Origin: DASQGA01 sp035535315
GTDB lineage: Bacteria; Actinomycetota; Thermoleophilia; Gaiellales; Gaiellaceae
Assembly: GCA_035535315.1 (NCBI GenBank)
Contig: DATLQD010000159.1
Coordinates: forward strand, 1 to 11,180
Direction of reading: 5' to 3'
Length of the DNA: 11,180 nucleotides
Part shown: piece after piece, positions 6,968 to 11,180 of the stretch
How the letters are laid out: each line of letters starts with the position of its first letter
How positions within the stretch are numbered: position 1 is the first letter of the stretch
Notes under the pieces: generated by a model
Told to the model about the DNA's origin: nothing
The model's input: the letters and a program-made list of their open reading frames with translations, nothing else
Databases searched by the model: none
Program-made: the position numbers and the translations under genes

Positions 6968-7650
6968 CCAGACCGATCTCGCCCCGCCATGAGGCGCTCG
7001 CCGTCGTGCTCCAGGTCCGAGGGGGCGAGCTCCAGGTTCTCCTCTGGCAGCGTGCGCGCCAGCCGTTCCTCGGAGCGTGGGCCCTACCTGGCGGACACCT
7101 CGAGTACGGGGAGACGCTCGAGGAGTCGATTCGACGCCACCTCGCGACGAAAGTCGATGTGCGCGAGCTTTCCCACCTGGAGCAGCTGGTGACGCTCAGC
7201 GACCCCGACCGCCACCCCAACGCCTGGGTTCTCGGGACCGCGTACCTCGGCCTCGTGCCGGAGCACATCGACCCGGCTGTGCCCGACGACACGGACTGGC
7301 ATCCCGTCGGCGACCTGCCTGCACTCGCGTTCGATCACGACGAGATCGTCCTCGCGGGTCGAGAACGGCTCCGGGCGAAGCTCTCTTACACGAACATCGG
7401 CTTCGCGCTGGCACCGCCCGCCTTCACGATCTCCGAGCTTCGGCTGATCTATCAGGCAGCACTCGGGCACGACGTCTCCGCGACGAACCTTCAGCGCGTC
7501 CTGCTCCGCCGGCGACTCCTCGAGCCGACCGGCGAGGCCCGCCCGCCCGGACGGAGTGGCGGACGCCCGGCGGCGATGTTCCGCTTCCGGACCGGGGAGC
7601 TCGAGGTCACCGACCAGTTTGCGGTTTTGCGTCCACCCGGCGTTCGGTAA
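6955..7650 (+). CDS. nrtR: NrtR, Nudix-related transcriptional repressor of NAD metabolism
   Basis: A 231-aa regulator with an N-terminal Nudix-fold domain (about 11-145) and a C-terminal winged helix (about 155-215). The Nudix box region begins GGHLEYGETLEES (46-58) but the catalytic pattern RE-x2-EE-x-G is replaced by Arg61-His62, Thr65-Lys66 and Asp68, so it should not hydrolyse nucleotides. NrtR family members use this domain to sense ADP-ribose or related NAD derivatives. Family-typical segments follow: EQLVTLSDPDRHP, AYLGLVP, then FTISELRLIYQAALG, NLQRVLLRRRLLEPTG and GRPAAMFRFR in the winged helix. The start ATG 6955 has no Shine-Dalgarno and lies 10 nt after a good -10 box, so the messenger is probably leaderless. 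It is divergent from pncA-niaP with a shared palindromic operator, which implies autoregulation and repression of niacin salvage when NAD is plentiful. Confidence 0.93.
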   Translation: MQKSTRPISPRHEALAVVLQVRGGELQVLLWQRARQPFLGAWALPGGHLEYGETLEESIRRHLATKVDVRELSHLEQLVTLSDPDRHPNAWVLGTAYLGLVPEHIDPAVPDDTDWHPVGDLPALAFDHDEIVLAGRERLRAKLSYTNIGFALAPPAFTISELRLIYQAALGHDVSATNLQRVLLRRRLLEPTGEARPPGRSGGRPAAMFRFRTGELEVTDQFAVLRPPGVR

Positions 7651-7657
7651 AGCCGGG
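7636..7657 (+). terminator. Possible hairpin at the nrtR stop codon
   Basis: CCCGGC (7636-7641) and GCCGGG (7652-7657) can pair around a 10-nt loop that includes the last codons and the TAA of nrtR. There is no T-run after it, so it is not a classic intrinsic terminator. Such GC hairpins without T-tracts occur at actinobacterial gene ends, but a chance pairing is quite possible in this base composition. Confidence 0.25.
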
Positions 7658-7692
7658 CGCCAATCACCGATCAACCATCTACACTCCACTCG

Positions 7693-7959
7693 ATGTGGCT
7701 CACCATCTGGTTCATGGTGATCCTGAAGATCCCCATCGCCTACCTCGCGTACGTGATCTGGTGGGCGGTCAAGGATCCGCCGGAGCCCCGGCCCGAGATC
7801 GCCGTTGCCGCGCGGCCGACGCCGGACGACGACGTCCCGTGGCGACCGCGGCCAAACGGCGGTAGGCGCCGGCCCAATCCCGCGCTGGGTCCGCACGGCC
7901 GGGCAACGCGCCGGACGCAACCGGGCAGGCTACAGAGGACAGGTGCGAGGAGCCGGTGA
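7693..7959 (+). CDS. Small single-pass membrane protein with Pro/Arg-rich tail
   Basis: An 88-aa protein, not a named family. Residues 1-26 (MWLTIWFMVILKIPIAYLAYVIWWAV) form one membrane helix, followed by KDPPEPRPE, an acidic PDDDVPW spot, and a long basic tail rich in Arg, Pro and Gly with a GPHG motif. The sharp change from a Trp-rich helix to a Pro/Arg tail is typical of small actinobacterial membrane proteins, and I recall similar WWAVK-plus-PHG proteins in Thermoleophilia (recollection, not a search). It begins 42 bp after nrtR on the same strand. No Shine-Dalgarno is clear before ATG 7693. Its TGA overlaps the GTG of the next gene (GTGA, 7956-7959), implying translational coupling. Function unknown. 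Confidence 0.72.
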   Translation: MWLTIWFMVILKIPIAYLAYVIWWAVKDPPEPRPEIAVAARPTPDDDVPWRPRPNGGRRRPNPALGPHGRATRRTQPGRLQRTGARSR

Positions 7960-8231
7960 GCGCGGAGGAAGCCGGCGTTTTCGCGGCCCGCGAGCCGGCC
8001 CGGTGGGTGGTGGCGGGGTATCTGGGGGCGATCGTCCACTTCACGGCACCCGTCGCGCTCGTTTACTACCCGGGCCGGATCGGCCCCGCCACGATGCTCG
8101 TGGCGCTGCTGGCCGCTGCCCTCGCGGGTCCCCGCCAGCGGCTGTTCGTTGCTTCCGCGGTGGCCGCTGCGACGATTTGGTGGTTCATCGGCATGGTGAT
8201 CGCAATCACGCTCGAGCGACCGCTTTTCTAG
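7956..8231 (+). CDS. Small membrane protein (2-3 helices), unknown
   Basis: A 91-aa protein starting at GTG 7956, inside the stop of the preceding gene (4-bp GTGA overlap). After a short acidic start (SAEEAGVFAAREPAR) there are hydrophobic segments at about 17-38 (WVVAGYLGAIVHFTAPVALVYY), 44-57 (PATMLVALLAAALA) and 64-86 (FVASAVAAATIWWFIGMVIAITL), and a short tail RPLF. No catalytic or binding motif is visible. The coupling suggests that it works with the 88-aa protein, perhaps as a membrane pair, but this is inference. It ends 90 bp before the diguanylate cyclase and could share its transcript unless the intervening palindrome marks a separate promoter. Confidence 0.72.
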   Translation: MSAEEAGVFAAREPARWVVAGYLGAIVHFTAPVALVYYPGRIGPATMLVALLAAALAGPRQRLFVASAVAAATIWWFIGMVIAITLERPLF

Positions 8232-8260
8232 AGGTCGCCCCGGTCGGGCAAGGGGCAGTG

Positions 8261-8274
8261 GAGGGATATCCCTC
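8261..8274. promoter_or_regulatory. 14-bp perfect palindrome upstream of the cyclase
   Basis: GAGGGATATCCCTC is self-complementary over all 14 bases and lies 47 bp before the ATG of the diguanylate cyclase gene. It is in a 90-bp gene-free gap, has no loop and no T-run, and so looks more like a protein binding site than a terminator. The binding protein is unknown. A weaker pair GCCCC (8237-8241) and GGGGC (8252-8256) lies just upstream. Confidence 0.4.
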
Positions 8275-8321
8275 TAAAGCGGGATTGCTGTTGCGTCGAT
8301 AGACATGTCGGGTATGGAGTC

Positions 8322-10127
8322 ATGAACGGAATCGCGCGCCATCTGGGGAGCTTCAAGCTTCGGCTCGTCGCCTTCTTCCTTTTGCTCTCGCTCCTGCCGC
8401 TGATCGCGGCCCTGTGGGCATTCAGCGCGGTCGCCCAGCGAAGCGAGACAGGCCGTGCGGACACGCGTGTGAACGCCGCTCTCCGCATCGCCGCGGGCGC
8501 GTACGACAACCGGGTGGCCGACGCGGGGAGCACAGCGGAAGCGCTGGCGCTTGCGACCGCGTCCCAGCAGGGGCTCGTTGGGCAGAGCCGGGTCGCTCTC
8601 TCGCGTCTGTATCAAGATCAGGAGCGGGCCGGGTTCTTCCAGAAGGGCGTCCGTGTCGCCGGGGTCGCGCCACCGCCGATGGCCGCCACGCAAGATGCAC
8701 TCGTCGTCTCCCCAAGCGGCAGGCGTATCGGCCGCGTGATCGTCTTCGTCCCGTTGGACGACGATCTGATCCAGCTCCTGCGGCGGCGCTCGGGCCTTGA
8801 GAAGGGCGACCTCCTCGTCCTGTCCCGCGGCGAGCGGGTGATCGCGGGCCCACAGATCGGCATCACGCTCCCGAAACTGGACTACGTGCCGGCAACGGTC
8901 ACCTTTGCCGATAAGAAGTACCGGGCCTCGGGCGCTAAGGTGGATAAAGGCCTCGGCACTCGGCTGGCAGTGCTCGTCCCGAACAAGAAGATCGAGGCCG
9001 CGGCAGCCGACCTTCGGCGGCGGCTGCTCCTCTTCTCGTTCATTGCCTTGTCCCTGGTCGCCCTGCTTGCGTACGCGCTCGGACGCAACATCGTCCGTTC
9101 CCTGCGCGAGCTCGCCGACGCCGCCGCCGACGTATCGAGGGGCAACTTCGGCTCGCGCGTTCCCGTGCGCGGCCGCGACGAGTTCGCGCGTCTCGGGCAC
9201 GCGTTCAACGAGATGGCGGGCCAGCTCGAGACTCGCGTCGATGAGCTGGCCTGGGAGCGCGGACGCGCGCGCGACGCGCTGACGCGGTTCGGCGAGGCCC
9301 TGGCGGCGACGAACGACCCGCTCCAGCTTCTCCCGGTCATCGTCGAGAGCATCGTCGAGGCGACCGGCGCTTCCGGTGGACGGCTGCTCGTTGCCGGCGA
9401 GGAGCTTGCGCGTGCCGGAAGACCCGACGCACGCCGCCAGCCTCTCCAGATCGCGTTGGGGGACGACGACGCCCCCGAGTCCGGTCTCCTGCTCCTGACT
9501 CCGAAGAGTGGCGATTTCAGCGACGACTCGCGCGAGCTTGCCTACTGGCTCGCCTCGCAAGCCTGGACCGCGCTCGAGAACGCCCGGCTCCACGGCCGTC
9601 TGCAGCAGGAAGTGGTGACCGATGGGCTCACCGAGCTGCCGAACCGGCGCGGCTTCCAGCAGGCGTTGGAGACCGAGGTGCGGCGCGCAGAGCGGCTGAA
9701 CGGGGATCTGGGGCTGATCGTCGCCGACCTCGACGGCTTCAAGAGCGTCAACGATCGGCATGGACACCTGGCCGGAGACGACGTACTGGTCGCGTTCGCC
9801 GAGGTGCTGCGGGAGACCGTTCGCGAGATCGACGTCGCCGCCCGCTACGGGGGCGAGGAGTTCGCAGTACTTCTCCCCGGGACCGACACCGAGGGTGCCG
9901 AGCTGGTCGCCGAGCGGCTTCGCACGCGCATGGAGCACCGGGCGGTCCGGGGCTATGCCGGGCAGCTCTTCTCGATCACCGCCAGCTTCGGGGTCGCGTC
10001 GTTCCCACGGGTCGACGAGGACGAGCTCTTCGGCGCCGCCGACCAAGCGCTCTACGCTGCGAAGGAGGCTGGGAAGAACTGCGTGGCGGTTGCGGGCGAG
10101 CGCGTAACCGTCCGGCCAGAGCCCTAA
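8322..10127 (+). CDS. Membrane diguanylate cyclase: sensor, HAMP, GAF-like, GGDEF
   Basis: A 601-aa protein that should make the second messenger cyclic di-GMP from two GTP at the inner face of the membrane. Helix 1 spans about 13-38 and helix 2 about 233-254, leaving an outside sensor region of roughly 195 residues (Cache-like in size; ligand unknown). HAMP follows at about 255-307 (SLRELADAAADVSRGNF, DEFARLGHAFNEMA). A GAF-like segment covers about 320-425. The GGDEF domain (about 430-592) opens with TDGLTELPNRRGF, has the metal-site strand VADLDGFKSVNDRHGH (468-481), the active-site motif GGEEF (510-514), and the inhibitory RxxD site REID (501-504) exactly five residues before it. Activity and product inhibition are therefore both expected. 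ATG 8322 has GGAG only 2 nt away, an untidy ribosome site, but the next residues form the expected basic start and helix. Confidence 0.94.
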   Translation: MNGIARHLGSFKLRLVAFFLLLSLLPLIAALWAFSAVAQRSETGRADTRVNAALRIAAGAYDNRVADAGSTAEALALATASQQGLVGQSRVALSRLYQDQERAGFFQKGVRVAGVAPPPMAATQDALVVSPSGRRIGRVIVFVPLDDDLIQLLRRRSGLEKGDLLVLSRGERVIAGPQIGITLPKLDYVPATVTFADKKYRASGAKVDKGLGTRLAVLVPNKKIEAAAADLRRRLLLFSFIALSLVALLAYALGRNIVRSLRELADAAADVSRGNFGSRVPVRGRDEFARLGHAFNEMAGQLETRVDELAWERGRARDALTRFGEALAATNDPLQLLPVIVESIVEATGASGGRLLVAGEELARAGRPDARRQPLQIALGDDDAPESGLLLLTPKSGDFSDDSRELAYWLASQAWTALENARLHGRLQQEVVTDGLTELPNRRGFQQALETEVRRAERLNGDLGLIVADLDGFKSVNDRHGHLAGDDVLVAFAEVLRETVREIDVAARYGGEEFAVLLPGTDTEGAELVAERLRTRMEHRAVRGYAGQLFSITASFGVASFPRVDEDELFGAADQALYAAKEAGKNCVAVAGERVTVRPEP

Positions 10128-10155
10128 TCTCTTCCCACGCCATCCCGCCCTGGTC

Positions 10156-10161
10156 TACAAT
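10156..10161 (+). promoter_or_regulatory. -10 box for the 98-aa gene
   Basis: TACAAT lies 35 bp before the ATG at 10197 in the 69-bp gap after the cyclase gene. It matches TATAAT at five of six positions. No convincing -35 box is seen at 16-18 bp upstream. Confidence 0.4.
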
Positions 10162-10187
10162 CGACCGCCGACCCCCAAATCGATACC

Positions 10188-10192
10188 GGAGG
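10188..10192 (+). promoter_or_regulatory. Ribosome binding site of the 98-aa gene
   Basis: GGAGG, 4 nt before ATG 10197. It is the strongest plus-strand ribosome site in the window and supports the small gene as real. Confidence 0.7.
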
Positions 10193-10196
10193 CGCA

Positions 10197-10493
10197 ATGG
10201 ACAACACTTTCGCCCGAGTGATCGAAGACCATCTCGAGCTCAAGCGACAGAACTCAGGACTCGACGCGAGGATGCCCATCGATCAGTACCGCGTCGACGA
10301 CCCTTTCCACAATCATCCGCTCTTCAAGACCGAGGAGCAGGCCCGCATCGAAGACACGCTGGGCGGTACGGATCCCGAGCTTGACTCGAGCATGGTCCTC
10401 GCTTGGCCGGCCGAGGAAAGCGAGCCCGAGGCTCAGCCGGACGTTGAAGACACGCTCTGGGGCAGGTCTCGCGACTTCGACTGGGGCGACTGA
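10197..10493 (+). CDS. Acidic 98-aa protein with a duplicated EDTL motif, unknown
   Basis: A short, strongly acidic soluble protein with no recognised domain and no signal peptide or membrane helix. It starts with a helix-like MDNTFARVIEDHLELKRQNS segment, then PIDQYRVDDPFHNHPLF, and ends in GRSRDFDWGD. Two similar blocks occur: IEDTLGGTDPELD (51-63) and VEDTLWGRSRDFD (83-95), each [IV]EDTL, Gly two residues later, closing with an acidic or aromatic-plus-Asp end. They are separated by a Glu/Pro-rich linker. The first block repeats 11 identical bases with the second. A GGAGG ribosome site and a TACAAT box precede it. The stop lies 6 bp from the stop of the convergent metalloprotease. It may be a protein-binding adaptor or a largely disordered protein (inference). 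Confidence 0.75.
   Translation: MDNTFARVIEDHLELKRQNSGLDARMPIDQYRVDDPFHNHPLFKTEEQARIEDTLGGTDPELDSSMVLAWPAEESEPEAQPDVEDTLWGRSRDFDWGD
10350..10456 (+). repeat. Two copies of an 11-bp direct repeat inside the 98-aa gene
   Basis: GAAGACACGCT occurs at 10350-10360 and again at 10446-10456, in the same reading frame, encoding EDTL in both. It is the DNA side of the twin motif in the protein; the flanking bases differ, so the duplication is old or the motif is under selection. Confidence 0.7.
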
Positions 10494-10499
10494 CCGGCT

Positions 10500-11180
10500 C
10501 TAGCCGCTGTAACGCGCCAAAAGGCCCTTCATGTCCCCGAGGCCGAGAGTCTCGTCGCCATCGTGGATGAAGGTGTACATGGTCAGCTCAGGCGACTTCT
10601 CCGTGTGGTCCAGACCCGCGAAGTGCCCGAACTCGTGCGTGCCCACGTCGCTGATCGCGAACTGGCCGCCAGCGGAGTCTGTCCACGTATTGGAGTCCGT
10701 CGTCCAGACGTCCTGGAAGCCGTAGCGGGCCAGGTCCTCCTCGAACGCCATGTCGGCCTCGTTGATCCGGCCGCGGTTGTAATCCGTGACGACGCACGCG
10801 AGCGCGCCGTCGCAGACCGTGCCGGCGAGTGATTGGAACGAGACGGTGTTGGCGCCGTCACGCGTGAGCTCGCTGACCAGCGTCGCGGTAAGCGGGGTGT
10901 CTCCGCCGTCCGTCGCGTCGAATGGTGACGGGCCCGGGATCGTCGAGCAGTCGGTGCGGAAGCGACCTTCCCAGGCTTTCTGCGCGCTCACGAGCTGGGC
11001 TCGCGATACTGCTGCCTGCCCGAGGTAGTCCGGCACGCTGGCCGCGTTGATCCGGTAGGTGGGGACGGTCGCCCAGCGGGCGCCGATGTACTTGTGCCGA
11101 GAGTCCCCGCAGGCCGTGCCGTTCCCGGTCTTGCCGCCGCTCGTTGACGAGCTTCCGACGATGCGGCCGGTCGCCTTGTC
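10500..11180 (-). CDS. Matrixin-type zinc metalloprotease, 5' partial
   Basis: The frame stays open to the right edge of the window, so 226 C-terminal residues are visible and the start and any signal peptide are missing. The zinc motif HEFGHFAGLDH (codons at 10605-10637) is the metzincin HExxHxxGxxH, and the later LTMYTF is the Met-turn; together they place it with the matrixins. Before it, RWATVPTYRIN is the typical first strand of these catalytic domains, followed by SRAQLVSAQKAWEG. Four Cys outside the zinc motif (two near CGDSRH/FRTDC and two in VCDGALAC) may form disulphides, as expected for a secreted enzyme. The protein ends shortly after the domain with DMKGLLARYSG and has no visible extra C-terminal domain. 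GTG at 11036 is internal, not a start, because family-like sequence continues before it. It should cleave extracellular protein; substrate unknown. It converges on the 98-aa gene with 6 bp between stops. Confidence 0.9.
   Translation of the reverse strand, partial: DKATGRIVGSSSTSGGKTGNGTACGDSRHKYIGARWATVPTYRINAASVPDYLGQAAVSRAQLVSAQKAWEGRFRTDCSTIPGPSPFDATDGGDTPLTATLVSELTRDGANTVSFQSLAGTVCDGALACVVTDYNRGRINEADMAFEEDLARYGFQDVWTTDSNTWTDSAGGQFAISDVGTHEFGHFAGLDHTEKSPELTMYTFIHDGDETLGLGDMKGLLARYSG

Noticed and set aside
6913..6990. Longer N-terminus for the nicotinamidase
   Set aside because: It would run through the operator and into nrtR; ATG 6912 has a strong, well-spaced ribosome site and begins the first strand of the fold.
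7084..7920. 278-codon minus-strand frame opposite nrtR and the 88-aa gene
   Set aside because: It spans two plus-strand genes and their gap, and has no recognisable domain; likely chance openness from high GC.
8274..10046. Long minus-strand open frame (590 codons) opposite the diguanylate cyclase
   Set aside because: It is the antisense shadow of a GC-rich gene whose plus-strand product has clear HAMP and GGDEF motifs; the minus-strand text shows no family pattern.
10495..10506. CGGCT-CT-AGCCG inverted repeat between the convergent stops as a two-way terminator
   Set aside because: The loop would be only 2 nt and no T-run follows on either strand, so a functional hairpin is doubtful.

Overview
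The window is GC-rich, densely coded bacterial DNA with GTG starts, short intergenic gaps and several overlapping gene ends. The gene content (UdgX, an NrtR regulator, a thioredoxin-fold DUF255 protein, Arg-tailed small membrane proteins and a probably leaderless gene) points to an actinobacterium. The style of the C-terminal region of the first gene and of the small membrane proteins suggests the Thermoleophilia (Gaiellales/Solirubrobacterales) side; this placement is inference. No tRNA, rRNA, CRISPR array, transposase or phage gene was seen. No gene-free stretch exceeds 100 bases.

Left part (1-2541, plus strand): a glycosidase-like (beta/alpha)8 protein cut by the left edge; a short Gly-rich membrane-anchored protein overlapping it; then a UdgX-type uracil-DNA glycosylase. 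UdgX runs tail to tail, with a 14-bp overlap, into a minus-strand DUF255/YyaL-type thioredoxin-domain protein (2528-4510).

Centre (4560-7650): the best-defined system, a niacin salvage and NAD-control module. On the minus strand are a nicotinamidase-like hydrolase (pncA), 9 bp later a NiaP-like major facilitator transporter, and 31 bp later a four-helix membrane protein ending in HGHGH. Divergent from these, on the plus strand, is nrtR, a Nudix-derived repressor with a C-terminal winged helix. The 42-bp gap between pncA and nrtR holds a 23-bp imperfect palindrome that covers the -10 boxes of both divergent promoters. The simplest model is that NrtR represses itself and the salvage operon from this one site. 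nrtR appears to be transcribed without a leader.

Right part (7693-11180): two coupled small membrane proteins (88 and 91 aa, GTGA overlap); a 14-bp perfect palindrome in the next intergenic gap; a membrane-bound diguanylate cyclase (sensor, HAMP, GAF-like, GGDEF) with intact active and inhibitory sites; an acidic 98-aa protein with a duplicated EDTL motif; and, convergent with it, a matrixin-type zinc metalloprotease cut by the right edge.

Most genes belong to known families. The less described items are the 143-aa His-tailed membrane protein in the niacin operon, the 98-aa twin-motif protein, the Gly-rich anchored protein, the small membrane pair and the palindrome before the cyclase.
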